A stretch of 64,000 bases of DNA from Gemmatimonadota bacterium (GCA_016712265.1 JADJRJ010000031.1:868001-932000), one strand, 5' to 3'; shown: positions 9,486-18,887, counted from the first letter of the stretch. Translations and numbers: made by a program. The notes: generated from the letters alone by a model not told the origin.

Positions 9486-9998
9486 ATGTCGGCGGAATTC
9501 GACTTCGTCCCGGTCACCGCGGCGGACCTCCCACTCCTCCTGCGGTGGATCTCGCAACCGCACGTGGCCGAGTGGTGGGATTGTGAGCCGACTCTCGAGG
9601 AGGTGCGTGAGGACTTCCTGCCCGAGCCCCCGGATCCCGGGGATTGTCGCTATGTCGTGCGCCATCACGGCCAGCCGATCGGCTACATCCAGTCCTATAT
9701 CGCGGTCGACACGGGAGGCGGGTGGTGGACGGGGTTCACTGATCCGACGGTGCGTGGAATCGACCAGTTTATCGGGGAACCGGACCTGGTGAATCGTGGT
9801 CTGGGTACGGCGATGGTTCGCGCCTTCTGCAAGCGGCTCTTCTCCGATCCGACGGTCACGGCCATCCAGCTCGACCCCGATCCGACGAACGCCCGGGCCA
9901 TTCGCTGCTACGAGAAGGCGGGATTTCTGCCGATTGGCCTCGTCGAGACGCCTGACGGCACCGCGTACCTCATGCGCCTGCCGCGCCCCCCCGCCTGA
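9486..9998 (+). CDS. GNAT acetyltransferase, AAC(6')-like
   Basis: A 170-residue GNAT-fold enzyme. The core LVNRGLGTAMVRAFC is the acetyl-CoA pyrophosphate loop, and NARAIRCYEKAGF is the closing motif. The sequences PHVAEWWD and RGIDQFIGEPDLVNRGLG resemble the AAC(6')/siderophore-type subgroup. A resistance role is not supported: chromosomal members of this group in environmental bacteria acetylate diverse amines. The start at ATG 9486 follows the divergent gap with the phosphatase. It stands alone, with an amidohydrolase 70 bases downstream on the same strand. Confidence 0.85.
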   Translation: MSAEFDFVPVTAADLPLLLRWISQPHVAEWWDCEPTLEEVREDFLPEPPDPGDCRYVVRHHGQPIGYIQSYIAVDTGGGWWTGFTDPTVRGIDQFIGEPDLVNRGLGTAMVRAFCKRLFSDPTVTAIQLDPDPTNARAIRCYEKAGFLPIGLVETPDGTAYLMRLPRPPA

Positions 9999-10067
9999 AG
10001 GACCTGCTCCCGTTACCACCGGTGGGCACCGGAGTACAGATTTCCCCCACTCTCACCGACGTCTCCG

Positions 10068-11264
10068 ATGCGCTGCTCCCGATTCGCTGTCTGGCTCTTT
10101 TCCTTCGCCCCGCTCGCCGTTGTCGCGCAGGGAGGGAGGGGGAATGCCGGGACCCAGATCAAGCCCGGTGAGCAGTGCCCGCCGGGGATGACGGAAGTTC
10201 GTCCCCGCAACTGCCAGGCGCCGACGATGCCCGCGCCCAGCATCGTGGACTACCGGCCTCGCAACACGCTCAAGGTGCCCGAACACACGGTGCCAAAGGC
10301 GAAATTTCCGGCCATTGACTACCACGGGCACCCCACGAGTCAGCTCAACTCCGCGGAAGGCCTGGAACAGCTGCGCGCGGACCTTGATGCGATCAACGTC
10401 CGGGTCATGGTCGCGGCGAACAACACGTCTGGCGAGAACCTCAAGCGACAAGTCGAGCTGATCAAGGCGTCGCCCGGCATGAAGGACCGCGTGCGCATCC
10501 TCACCGGGATCAACTTCCAGGCGGTGGGGCCCGGGTGGGCCGCGAAGGCGATTGCCCAACTCGAGGCGGATGCGGCTGCCGGTGCCGTCGGGGTGGGCGA
10601 GATCGGGAAGGGGTTGGGCCTGTCCACCAAGAAGGCGGATGGCACACGGCTGAAGATCGATGATCCGGATCTGGATCCCGTCTGGCAGGCGGCCGCGCGG
10701 CTCAAGCTCCCGGTGTTCATCCACACCGCCGATCCGCAGGAATTTTGGCAAACGATTGACAACAACAACGAACGCTGGCTGGAATTGGCGCTGTTCCCCG
10801 GGCGGCGCTACGGGGATGACTTTCCCAGCTTCGAGATGCTGATGCAGGAGCGGGACAACATGCTCCGCCGAAACCCGAAGACCACCTTTGTCATCGCCCA
10901 CCTCGGGTGGCATGCCAATGACCTCGGGCGCCTGGGCAAGATGTTCGACGAGATGCCGAACCTGCACGCCGAGGTGGGGGCGGTCCTGTACGACATTGGG
11001 CGTCAGCCACGGGCGGCGCACGACTTCTTCGTGAAGTACCAGGACCGCATCCTGTTCGGCAAGGACTCGTTTCAGCCGGAGGAATACCCGTACTACTGGC
11101 GCGTCTTCGAGACCCGAGACGACTACTTCGACTACTATCGCGACTACCACGCCTTCTGGAAGCTCTACGGGATCGACTTGCCGGACGCGGTCCTGAAGAA
11201 GGTGTACTTTGGCAATGCGCTGCGCATCACCGCCGGGATCCCGCAGTCGGGGTGGCCGCGTTAG
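10068..11264 (+). CDS. Secreted amidohydrolase (amidohydrolase-2/ACMSD-like)
   Basis: A 398-residue TIM-barrel metal hydrolase with a signal peptide ending near VVAQG. The first metal ligands lie in AIDYHGHPTSQ, a later histidine in PVFIHTADP, another in FVIAHLGWH, and the aspartate in LFGKDSF. This order matches the ACMSD/amidohydrolase-2 family of hydrolases and decarboxylases of aromatic or cyclic acids. A proline- and cysteine-containing linker near residues 30-60 precedes the barrel. The substrate is unknown. The stop TAG is part of a CGTTAGGC motif (11259-11266). Confidence 0.85.
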   Translation: MRCSRFAVWLFSFAPLAVVAQGGRGNAGTQIKPGEQCPPGMTEVRPRNCQAPTMPAPSIVDYRPRNTLKVPEHTVPKAKFPAIDYHGHPTSQLNSAEGLEQLRADLDAINVRVMVAANNTSGENLKRQVELIKASPGMKDRVRILTGINFQAVGPGWAAKAIAQLEADAAAGAVGVGEIGKGLGLSTKKADGTRLKIDDPDLDPVWQAAARLKLPVFIHTADPQEFWQTIDNNNERWLELALFPGRRYGDDFPSFEMLMQERDNMLRRNPKTTFVIAHLGWHANDLGRLGKMFDEMPNLHAEVGAVLYDIGRQPRAAHDFFVKYQDRILFGKDSFQPEEYPYYWRVFETRDDYFDYYRDYHAFWKLYGIDLPDAVLKKVYFGNALRITAGIPQSGWPR

Positions 11265-11280
11265 GCATGCGCGGCTGAGC

Positions 11281-13680
11281 TCACCGAGTCGCGGCCACCC
11301 CGGCGGCCGCAAGTAATGCTGGCCACCGCGGGTGGCCGGTGAGTTCCCTGAACAGCGGGCTCTGCACCGGCTCACTCGCAAAGAACCCGTCGCGTTGCGC
11401 CAGCGCGGACTCCAGCGCCGCCATGGCACCGTCCCGGTCGCCGAGGGCCACCAGGATCTTGGCGATCGCGGGCTGGACCCCCGGGGCGTTCGGCGTGCGT
11501 CGCAGCTCGCCCAGCAGGGTGCGCGCGATGGCGCCCTCCCCGGAGCGGGCGTGCGCCTGCCCGAGGGTGCCAATGACCGCGAGCACCCCCGGCGCAAGGC
11601 GGCGGGCCTCGCTCAACTCCTCGATCGCTTCGCGGTGGCGACCGGCCCAGCTCAACACCGTGCCCAGCATAAAGCGCGGAACGGCTTGCGAGGGATGCGC
11701 ATCGACGACCCGGCGGCCGAGCTGGACGCCCGCGTCCACGTCTCCGCCTAACGCGGCGGCAACCGCTTCGAGCGCCGCAGGGATCGGAGACGATGGGTCC
11801 AGGCGCGATGCCGCGGCGAACGTGCGGCGTGCCGCGTCCGGACGCCCCGTGAGCAGGTAGTTCTCGGCGAGCCACTGCAGGGCCGTCACGTCCGAGGAAT
11901 CCATCGCCACCGCGCGCTCGAGCGAGCGGCGGCCATCCGCCCATCGCCACGCGGCGTTGTGCAGGTAGCCCTGCGCCGCGTGCGCCGGGGCGAGGGTGCT
12001 GTCGAGCGACAACGCCCGCTCCGCCGCAGCCTGCGCACGGGCCAGCAGCTCGGTGCCCCCTCCGGTGTACAGGGGAAGCACGGCGAGTGCCTGCGCGAGC
12101 TCGGCATGAGCTGGGGCAAAGGACGGGTCGCGGGCGATCGTCCGCTCAAATCGTGTGATGGCCTCCTGGATGGTGGCCGGGCTGCGCCGGGCGAGGAGGA
12201 AGTGTCCCCGCAGGTACTCGTCGTAGGCGACGGCGTCGCGCGATGCGACGGCACCGCGTGGCGCGTCCCGTACGACATCGGCGCGGACGACGGCGGCGAC
12301 ACTGGACGCGATCTCGCCCTGCAGGGCGTACAGCTCGTGCCCGGGTCGATCATAGGTCTCGGACCAGGTCGTGGCGCCGGTGACCGGGTCGGCGAGCTGC
12401 GCCGTGACGCGCACGCGGTCACCTCGTCGCTGCACGCTTCCCTCCAGGACCAGTGTCACGCCCGCACCCTGTGCCGCGTCCGCTGGCGTCGCGGAGGCGG
12501 CGATGGCGCGCGTCGCCAGGCGTGAGGCCACGCGGATCCCTGGCACTCGTCCGAGGGCGCCGAGCACCTCATCGGCGATGCCCTGGGCGAGGTAGGCGTC
12601 ACTGGTGTCCGCTGAGGCCAGGTCGAGCGGGAGGACGGCGATCATCGGCGTCGCGGCCGGGGCGGCCTCTCGTCGGGAGACAAACCACCAGGTGCCCGCA
12701 GCGGCCAGGGCCGCGACGCCGAGGCCCGCCAGCGGGCGCCAGCGGGGGCGCGGGCGTGTGGGCGCCGCCATGGCGGCCAGGGACGGAACCGCTCCGCTGA
12801 CCACGGCCGGGTCGTCGAGCAGGCGCAGAAAGGCGTCCGCCCCAGCCGGTCGTTGTGCCGGGTCCTTGGCAAGGCACTGCTGCACAATCGAGACCAGGGC
12901 CGTGGGCGTTCCAGGACGCGCGACCTCCAGACGCTCAGGCGCCTGGGTGAGGTGGGCAGACATCACCTCCTGCAGCGATCCACCGGCAAAGGGCACGCGC
13001 CCGGTCAACATCTCGAATGCGGTGATCCCCAGCGCGTACAGGTCCACCTGTTGTGAGGCGGACGGGTCCGCGACCACCTGTTCTGGTGCCATGTACGCCG
13101 GGGTGCCTAACGACATCCCGACGCGAGTCAACGTGCGCCCGGCAGGCGCTCCCGTCGGGCTTCCCGCATCCGCGACCGCCTTGGCCACGCCAAAGTCGAC
13201 GACAACGGCCGCTCCACCAGTCAGGAGGATGTTGTCCGGCTTGATGTCGCGGTGGATGATCCCGCGCGCATGCGCATAGGCCAGGGCACGGCCCACATCG
13301 CGGAGCACGGCGACCGCCTCGGGGATGAGCATCGGGCCTCGCGTGACTCGGGCCCGCAGCGATTCCCCCTCGACGTATGGCATCACGAACCACGGCAAGC
13401 CCCCCGCATCCCCCGCCGCGATCACCGGCACGATGTTGGGATGTTGCAGCCCGGCTGCGAGGAGGATCTCGCGCCGGAACCGATCCACGGAGAGGCCTTC
13501 CGCCAACGCCTCCGGGAGGACCTTGATGACGACACGCCGATCCAGGGCGCGTTCGCGCGCGAGGAAGACGCGGGACATCCCGCCGCCGCCCAGCTCCCGC
13601 TCAAAGTGATACGTGCTCCCCAGTGCGTCGTAGAGTCGCTCGACCAAGGGATCCAGTACCGGCTGCGGGGAGTCGACCAT
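11281..13680 (-). CDS. Membrane Ser/Thr kinase with TolB/FlgO-like and TPR domains
   Basis: A 799-residue Hanks-type kinase. Residues ~25-300 form the kinase domain: glycine loop ELGGGGMSRVF, catalytic lysine in VVIKVLPE, HRDIKPDNILL and DFGVAKA. One membrane helix follows (GLGVAALAAAGTWWFV). Then comes a domain like those attached to adenylate cyclases and TolB/FlgO proteins (IAVLPLDLASADTSDAYLAQ ... LVLEGSVQRRGDRVRV), and finally several TPR repeats to the C-terminus. The outer part would sense or bind a partner in the periplasm and signal to the cytosolic kinase. Divergent from padR and convergent with the amidohydrolase. Two CGTTAGGC motifs encode Leu-Gly. Confidence 0.9.
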   Translation of the reverse strand: MVDSPQPVLDPLVERLYDALGSTYHFERELGGGGMSRVFLARERALDRRVVIKVLPEALAEGLSVDRFRREILLAAGLQHPNIVPVIAAGDAGGLPWFVMPYVEGESLRARVTRGPMLIPEAVAVLRDVGRALAYAHARGIIHRDIKPDNILLTGGAAVVVDFGVAKAVADAGSPTGAPAGRTLTRVGMSLGTPAYMAPEQVVADPSASQQVDLYALGITAFEMLTGRVPFAGGSLQEVMSAHLTQAPERLEVARPGTPTALVSIVQQCLAKDPAQRPAGADAFLRLLDDPAVVSGAVPSLAAMAAPTRPRPRWRPLAGLGVAALAAAGTWWFVSRREAAPAATPMIAVLPLDLASADTSDAYLAQGIADEVLGALGRVPGIRVASRLATRAIAASATPADAAQGAGVTLVLEGSVQRRGDRVRVTAQLADPVTGATTWSETYDRPGHELYALQGEIASSVAAVVRADVVRDAPRGAVASRDAVAYDEYLRGHFLLARRSPATIQEAITRFERTIARDPSFAPAHAELAQALAVLPLYTGGGTELLARAQAAAERALSLDSTLAPAHAAQGYLHNAAWRWADGRRSLERAVAMDSSDVTALQWLAENYLLTGRPDAARRTFAAASRLDPSSPIPAALEAVAAALGGDVDAGVQLGRRVVDAHPSQAVPRFMLGTVLSWAGRHREAIEELSEARRLAPGVLAVIGTLGQAHARSGEGAIARTLLGELRRTPNAPGVQPAIAKILVALGDRDGAMAALESALAQRDGFFASEPVQSPLFRELTGHPRWPALLAAAGVAATR

Positions 13681-13802
13681 GCAGGGAGTCTAGGGGTCTT
13701 GTCTCCTCTTCGACAATCCGATGGGACGTGCCGTTGCACGGACTGGTCGGGTCGCGATGCAAGCGGGCAGGTCCGGCTTGTCACCAGAGCCAGGACGATA
13801 TA

Positions 13803-13817
13803 TTCTGGTTTCCAGAA
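13803..13817. promoter_or_regulatory. Palindromic operator upstream of padR
   Basis: TTCTGG-TTT-CCAGAA is a perfect 6-bp inverted repeat with a 3-base spacer, 20 bases before the padR start. It lies in an A+T-rich patch that would be the promoter. PadR regulators usually bind such sites in their own promoter, so autoregulation of padR and its permease is the simplest reading. The divergent kinase gene could also be affected. Confidence 0.55.
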
Positions 13818-13837
13818 GAAATACTGAGGATCGTGTC

Positions 13838-14155
13838 ATGGCGTTGGGCGACCTGGAACAACTGGTAATGCTGGCCCTGCTGCAACTCGGGGACGAGGGC
13901 TTCGGGGCGGCGGTGCAACGGGTGATCGCCGAGCAGGCGGGACGGGACGTGACGATGGGTGCCGTGTATACCGCGCTCGCACGACTGGAGGAGAAGGGGT
14001 TCGTCACGTCGCGCGTTGGTGAGCCGCTGCCACAGCGCGGTGGTCGCCGGCGTCGGTTGTACCTCGTAGAGCCGGCCGGCCGCGCGGCGATCGCGGAGGC
14101 GTGGCAGGCGATGCGCGCCCTCGCGCGCGGCCTTCAGGCGACCCTCGGGGGCTGA
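13838..14155 (+). CDS. PadR-family transcriptional regulator
   Basis: A 105-residue winged-helix regulator. MALGDLEQLVMLALLQLGDE is the first helix; VTMGAVYTALARLEEKGFV is the recognition helix and the start of the wing; RRRRLYLVEPAGRAAI is typical of the PadR wing and dimer helix. I chose ATG 13838, which follows AGGA spaced 8 bases. Its stop is one base before the GTG of the permease. PadR next to this permease type is a recurring pair in Acidobacteria and Gemmatimonadota and probably controls it. Confidence 0.92.
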   Translation: MALGDLEQLVMLALLQLGDEGFGAAVQRVIAEQAGRDVTMGAVYTALARLEEKGFVTSRVGEPLPQRGGRRRRLYLVEPAGRAAIAEAWQAMRALARGLQATLGG

Positions 14156-14156
14156 C

Positions 14157-16805
14157 GTGATCGGGCGCGAACCTGGGCCGCCGCGGCTGGCTCTGTGGCT
14201 CCTTGAGCGGTGCGTACCGGAGGCCGAACGCGAGTTCCTCGTCGGCGACCTCCTGGAGTCGTTTGCCGAACGCGTCGCGACCGGTACGCCGCTTCGCGTC
14301 GCGCGCAGCCGTTTCTGGCGAGAAACGGTCGCGGTTGCCCTGCGCCGCAATCGCGACCTGGCATCTACCCCGTTCTCACGTGGCCTCATGACCGACCTCT
14401 CCCTGGATGTCACGTTGGCCCTCCGTCGCTTGCGACGCGCCCCCGGGTTTACCCTGGCGGCGAGCCTGACACTCGCGTTAGGCATCGGCGCGGCCAGCCT
14501 CGTGCTCGCCGTGGCGCGGCCGTCGCTGTGGGGGACGCTGCCGTTTCGGGAGGCGGATCGCATCGTGACGCTGCGTGAGCGTTTCGGGGACGGCAGCTTG
14601 GGGCGCGTCGGATTTGCCACCATCGGCGACCTTGCGCAGCGGGTGCCGGCGTTCGAGGCGGTGGCCGCATCTTCATCCGTCTACGCCACGCTCTCCCGCC
14701 CGGAGGGCGCCGTGCGACTGGCTGGCGCGGCGGTCTCGGCACCGTGGTTCCAGGTGATGGGAGTGACCGTCGCGCAGGGAAGGACCTTCCTTCCAGAGGA
14801 GGATCGACCGGAAGCAGCACGCGCGGTGATCCTGACCGACGAGACGTGGCGCCGGCACTTCGGGGCTGACTCCGGGCTCATCGGCCGAACCATTGAGCTG
14901 ACGGGGACCATGCACCAGGTCGTGGGCATCCTGCCGGCCCGCTTTGAGCCGTTGCTGGATCCCGGGGCGCAATACCTGCGGCCCCTCCGATATGTGGAGA
15001 CGCAGGGGTCGGCCTGCCGCGATTGCCGGCATCTGCAGGCCATGGCGCGGCTGCGCGCCGGCGCCGACCGCACCGAGGTCCAGCGACAGGTTGAGGTAGC
15101 GTTCGAGGCGATGCGCGCGGCGTATCCGCAGGTGTATGGGCAGAACGGGATGGTGGTGACGGGGTTGCGCGACCAGGTCGTGGAAGGAGTGCGGCGGCCC
15201 CTGCTTGCCCTTGTTGGCGCCGCCACGCTCTTGCTGCTGATTGCCCTCGCCAACACGACGAACCTCTTCCTCGCCCGCGCGGTGCAGCGCACGGGGGAGT
15301 TGACGGTCCGGGCGGCGTTAGGCGCCAGTACCTGGCGCCTGGCCCGTGGGCTCGCGCTGGAGGCGCTAGTCGTGGCTGCACTCGGTGTCCTCTTTGGCGT
15401 CGCCCTCGCGCACGCCGCGGTGGGGACTCTCGTGGCGATCGCGCCGGCGTCGCTTCCGCGGCTCGACCAAGTCCGCGTGGATGCACTGTCGATGGCGCTC
15501 GCGTCCGGGATGGCCCTTCTGTCGGGCCTCGTCAGCGGGTTGGTGCCCAGCGCGGTCGTCCGGGTCCGCGGCATGCGCGCGCGGCTGGCTGGTGCGTCGC
15601 GAGCCGTCGTTCGCGGAGGACACGATCGTCTGCGCCGTGCCCTGGTGGTGCTCGAGATGGCCATGGCGCTCCTGCTCCTCGGTGGGGCCGGGGTCCTCGT
15701 GCGAAGTGTGCAACGCCTGTTGTCGGTGGATGTGGGGTTTGTCGAGCAGGATCGCGTCTCGATGGCGTTAGGCGTTGGGGGACTCCGCTACGCGGAGAAC
15801 GCCACGGTCTGGGCGCTCTGGCGGTCAGTCCATGAAGCGGTGCAGGCGATCCCCGGAGTCACCACCGCGTCCCTGACGAGCCAGCTGCCGCTCTCCAGTG
15901 ACTTCGATGCGTATGGCCTGCGCTGGGAGTCGAAGCCGACGGTGGCGCCCGCGGAGGACGGCGATGCCTTTCGGTACGCCGTCACGCCGGACTATGCGCG
16001 CACCATGGGGTTGCGGCTGCACCGGGGACGTTTTCTGGACAGCCTGGACCGTGCCGGTGGCGACCCGGTGGTGGTCATCAGTGCAGGGCTGGCGCGCCGC
16101 ACCTTCGGGGAGCAGGACCCCCTCGGCGCGCGTGTGCGTATGGGTGGAGGGGACCCGCCCCTGCGCACGGTGGTTGGTGTGGTCAACGACGTGCAACACC
16201 CGACCCTCGATGGCGCGCGCGGCGCTGCCATTTACCTGCCGCTGGACCAGAACGCGTTCGCCGATGCACACGTTCGACTCGTGGTCCAGACGGCGATGAC
16301 ATCGGCGGCGGCCGAAGCCGCGGTGCGCAGCGTCCTGCGTCGCATCGATCCCGCCATTTCCATCGCTGAGGTGTCCCCGCTCTCGGAGGTCGTCGCACAG
16401 GGCGCGCGCCAGCGGCTGTTCGCTCGGCTGCTGTTCCAGGTGTTCTCGGTGGCGGCCATGATCCTGGCTGCGGTCGGGATCTTCGGCGTGATGTCGGGAA
16501 TGGTGAATGAGCGCACGCGCGAAATCGGGGTACGCACGGCGCTTGGTGCGACGCCGGCCCGTATCCTCACCGACTTCGTGCGCACCGGGGCGTCCCTGGC
16601 GGCGATGGGCATCATGATCGGCGCGACAGGCTCGCTCTTGTTGGCGGGAGCCCTGCGCTCCCTCGTCTTCGGCGTCTCTCCCCGGGACCCGGTGACGTTG
16701 GTTTTCGTGTCCCTTGGCGTTGGGGTGGTCGCCATCGCTGCCACCTGGTGGCCGGCTCGACGCGCCACGCGGTTGGAGGCCTCCGTCGCCTTGCGGAGCG
16801 ACTAG
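14157..16805 (+). CDS. MacB-like duplicated orphan permease (ADOP family)
   Basis: An 882-residue FtsX/MacB-type permease without its own ATPase. The first ~75 residues form the soluble extension typical of ADOP proteins (LERCVPEAEREFLVGDLLE). Then come two repeats, each of a MacB periplasmic core plus FtsX helices: the first core begins at RRAPGFTLAASLTLALGIGA, the first three-helix block lies near residues 345-470, and the second near 750-870 with ERTREIGVRTALGATPARIL. It needs a separate ATPase, not seen here, and probably acts in export or envelope signalling. The GTG start one base after padR implies coupling. Three CGTTAGGC motifs encode Leu-Gly. Confidence 0.92.
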   Translation: MIGREPGPPRLALWLLERCVPEAEREFLVGDLLESFAERVATGTPLRVARSRFWRETVAVALRRNRDLASTPFSRGLMTDLSLDVTLALRRLRRAPGFTLAASLTLALGIGAASLVLAVARPSLWGTLPFREADRIVTLRERFGDGSLGRVGFATIGDLAQRVPAFEAVAASSSVYATLSRPEGAVRLAGAAVSAPWFQVMGVTVAQGRTFLPEEDRPEAARAVILTDETWRRHFGADSGLIGRTIELTGTMHQVVGILPARFEPLLDPGAQYLRPLRYVETQGSACRDCRHLQAMARLRAGADRTEVQRQVEVAFEAMRAAYPQVYGQNGMVVTGLRDQVVEGVRRPLLALVGAATLLLLIALANTTNLFLARAVQRTGELTVRAALGASTWRLARGLALEALVVAALGVLFGVALAHAAVGTLVAIAPASLPRLDQVRVDALSMALASGMALLSGLVSGLVPSAVVRVRGMRARLAGASRAVVRGGHDRLRRALVVLEMAMALLLLGGAGVLVRSVQRLLSVDVGFVEQDRVSMALGVGGLRYAENATVWALWRSVHEAVQAIPGVTTASLTSQLPLSSDFDAYGLRWESKPTVAPAEDGDAFRYAVTPDYARTMGLRLHRGRFLDSLDRAGGDPVVVISAGLARRTFGEQDPLGARVRMGGGDPPLRTVVGVVNDVQHPTLDGARGAAIYLPLDQNAFADAHVRLVVQTAMTSAAAEAAVRSVLRRIDPAISIAEVSPLSEVVAQGARQRLFARLLFQVFSVAAMILAAVGIFGVMSGMVNERTREIGVRTALGATPARILTDFVRTGASLAAMGIMIGATGSLLLAGALRSLVFGVSPRDPVTLVFVSLGVGVVAIAATWWPARRATRLEASVALRSD

Positions 16806-16890
16806 GCGACACGGACCGGGATGCGCACCGTGCTTCCCTCTCGGGTGACAGGCGGCTACGATCACCGTACCACCCTGGCAGAGAGGAACC

Positions 16891-17205
16891 ATGAGCACGT
16901 GGCGCGAGCGCATTGACGCGATGATGACCGAGCTCCAGCAGGAGCGTGATGAACTTCGGGTGAAGATGTCGCTGGGGAAGGCCGAGTTGCGGGACGAACT
17001 CGCCGAGCTGGACGGCAAGCTCGACGATCTCCGCTCCAAGGCCGCTGCGTGGGCCGACAAGGCCGACGACCAACTGGACGACGTGGTCGCCGATGCGAAG
17101 GAGAAGGCCGCGGATTGGTTGGGCGACCTCAAGGTCGGCTACCAGAAACTCCGCGACCGCATGACGGATGACGACGCGGCACCGCCGGCTCCGCCCGCGC
17201 CGTAA
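16891..17205 (+). CDS. Small acidic coiled-coil protein, unknown function
   Basis: A 104-residue protein that I do not recognise as a named family. Residues 1-90 form an uninterrupted amphipathic helix rich in Glu, Lys, Asp and Leu (TELQQERDELRVKM, ELDGKLDDLRSKAAAWADK), resembling apolipoprotein- or LEA-like helices. It ends in an Asp-rich patch and a PPAPPAP tail. No signal peptide is visible, so it is probably cytosolic, perhaps in stress protection or membrane association. AGAGAGGAACC before the ATG is a fair ribosome site. It lies 13 bases ahead of the M28 peptidase gene. Confidence 0.75.
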   Translation: MSTWRERIDAMMTELQQERDELRVKMSLGKAELRDELAELDGKLDDLRSKAAAWADKADDQLDDVVADAKEKAADWLGDLKVGYQKLRDRMTDDDAAPPAPPAP

Positions 17206-17217
17206 AGGAGCTGTCCG

Positions 17218-18564
17218 ATGAAACTCGCCGCTGCTTGGATCTGCGTCACCCTGGCCCTGCCCCTGTCGGGCCAGGGCCTCCGCGCCGACGCAGATCCCCG
17301 GATCGTCAAGTTGGTCGCTGCCGTATCGCCCGATCGCCTTCGGCAGCTGTCCGAGCGCCTGGTGTCCTTCGGAACCCGGTCCACCTTGTCCGATACGTTG
17401 TCGGCGACGCGTGGCGTCGGCGCGGCGCGCCGATGGATTCACCGTGAGCTGAGCCAGTATCGGCGCCTGCAGGTCAGCTTTGACAGCCATCGCCTTGTGC
17501 CGACGGGTCGGATCACCCGCGAAGTCGAGCTGCGCAACGTGGTGGCGATCCTGCCGGGGCGCTCGCCGCGGCGGGTCTACATCAGCGGGCACTACGACAC
17601 CGTGAACCTCGGCCCGGGCGGCCAGACACGGTTGAACACCGGTGGCGCGAACCCGCAGGCCAGTTCGGCGTTCAACCATGACAACGATGCGCCCGGCGCC
17701 AACGATGATGGCAGCGGGACGATCCTCACGATGGAGCTGGCCCGGGTCTTCGCCGAGAGCGACGTCGAGTTCGACGCGACCCTCGTGTTCATCCTGTGGG
17801 CGGGGGAAGAGCAGGGGTTGTTCGGGTCGATGGCGCACGCCCAGAACCTGGCGGCGGCCAAGGTCGAGGTGACGGCCAACTTCAACAACGACATTGTCGG
17901 GAACTCACTCGGCGGCAACGGCGTGATCGATGCGGAGACGGTGCGGGTGTACTCGTTAGGCCCCGAGGATTCGCCGCACCGGCAGCTGGCGCGATACATT
18001 CACCGGTTGGCGGCGACGTACGTGCCATCGCACCGGATCCGCCTGATGGCGCGCGAGGATCGGTTCGGCCGCGGGAGCGATCACTCGTCCTTCACCGCCT
18101 TCGATTTCCCGGCCGTGGTCTTCCGCGAGGCCAACGAGAACTTTGCGCGCCAGCACACGGCCGAGGACAAGATCGAGGGAGTGGACTTCCGCTACCTCGC
18201 CCAGAACGCGCGCGTGAACGCGGCGGGAGCCGCGACGGTGGCCCTCGCCCCGCCGGCACCGATCGTGGCGGGAGACCGAGGGGCGAGCGTCAGCCGGATT
18301 CCGTCGGGGTACGACGCCACCCTCACGTGGCGCGCCGCGCCCGGTGCGGCCGCGTATCGGGTCTACTGGCGCGATACGTGGACCAACGATTGGCAGCATT
18401 CGCAGGTCGTGGGCAACGTCACGACGTTCACCTTGCCGAACGTCAACATCGACGACTGGGTGTTTGGCGTGTCAGCCATCGGCGCGGACGGACACGAGAG
18501 CCTCGTGAGCGCCTATGTCTCACCGCCGCGCCGGATGCAGGAAGTGAAGGTGGTCAAGCCGTGA
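17218..18564 (+). CDS. Secreted M28-family zinc aminopeptidase
   Basis: A 448-residue peptidase. A short signal peptide ends around residue 20 (LALPLSGQG). The di-zinc site is visible: His in ISGHYDTV, Asp in PGANDDGSGT, the general base Glu in LWAGEEQGLFGS, a later Asp in NNDIVGN, and His in GRGSDHSSF. After the catalytic domain (to about residue 345) comes a fibronectin-III-like segment (ATLTWRAAPGAAAYRVYWRD), which may bind substrate or cell wall. It would trim N-terminal residues from peptides outside the cytosol. It lies 13 bases after the coiled-coil gene, with AAAGGAG as ribosome site. One CGTTAGGC motif encodes Leu-Gly. Confidence 0.92.
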   Translation: MKLAAAWICVTLALPLSGQGLRADADPRIVKLVAAVSPDRLRQLSERLVSFGTRSTLSDTLSATRGVGAARRWIHRELSQYRRLQVSFDSHRLVPTGRITREVELRNVVAILPGRSPRRVYISGHYDTVNLGPGGQTRLNTGGANPQASSAFNHDNDAPGANDDGSGTILTMELARVFAESDVEFDATLVFILWAGEEQGLFGSMAHAQNLAAAKVEVTANFNNDIVGNSLGGNGVIDAETVRVYSLGPEDSPHRQLARYIHRLAATYVPSHRIRLMAREDRFGRGSDHSSFTAFDFPAVVFREANENFARQHTAEDKIEGVDFRYLAQNARVNAAGAATVALAPPAPIVAGDRGASVSRIPSGYDATLTWRAAPGAAAYRVYWRDTWTNDWQHSQVVGNVTTFTLPNVNIDDWVFGVSAIGADGHESLVSAYVSPPRRMQEVKVVKP

Positions 18565-18584
18565 CGAAGAGTCGGGGACAAGGG

Positions 18585-18613
18585 TTGCCACGCTGACCAG
18601 CGGCCGCTACTCT
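18585..18613 (+). promoter_or_regulatory. Possible promoter of the cobalamin riboswitch
   Basis: TTGCCA (18585-18590; five of six -35 matches) and TACTCT (18608-18613; weak -10) are separated by 17 bases. They lie just downstream of the peptidase stop and about 20 bases before the riboswitch, which fits a start site near 18620. Confidence 0.42.
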
Positions 18614-18629
18614 CCTCCCCACAACTGAA

Positions 18630-18770
18630 CCAACCGCGCGCGGGATACGGAAACCGGTGTGATGCCGGTGCGGCCCCGCCACTGTAACAGGAGCAACACG
18701 TCGTCCACTTGCCACTGGTCCTCGCGACCGGGAAGGCGGGCAACGGTCCCTGAAGCCAGGAGACGACCCA
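18630..18770 (+). promoter_or_regulatory. Cobalamin (B12) riboswitch
   Basis: Conserved elements of the adenosylcobalamin aptamer appear in order: GGGATACGGAAACCGGTGTG, then GATGCCGGTGCGGCCCCGCC and ACTGTAAC, then CACTGG, CGGGAAGG and finally GAAGCCAGGAGAC, the B12-box end. The aptamer is followed by a terminator (18835-18887) and then a BtuB-like receptor gene, the usual target. When B12 is bound, transcription should stop before the receptor gene. Boundaries are approximate. Confidence 0.93.
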
Positions 18771-18834
18771 CGCGCGGTCCACTCACCATCCTCGGGGGAG
18801 GAGACGGTGGAGCCCGCGCACTTGCGCGTCGCTT

Positions 18835-18887
18835 CGCACGGTCCTGCCCACGGGGATTTCCGAGGGACGGCCCGTGCGCTTTTTGTT
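18835..18887 (+). terminator. Riboswitch-linked intrinsic terminator
   Basis: CGCACGG (18835-18841) pairs with CCGTGCG (18872-18878), with partial pairing inside, and is followed by CTTTTTGTT. It is located between the B12 aptamer and the receptor start, so it is the expected expression platform. An alternative antiterminator pairing was not worked out. Confidence 0.75.

Noticed and set aside
9486..9998. Antibiotic-resistance call for the AAC(6')-like acetyltransferase
   Set aside because: The sequence supports only a GNAT fold; no resistance context is seen.
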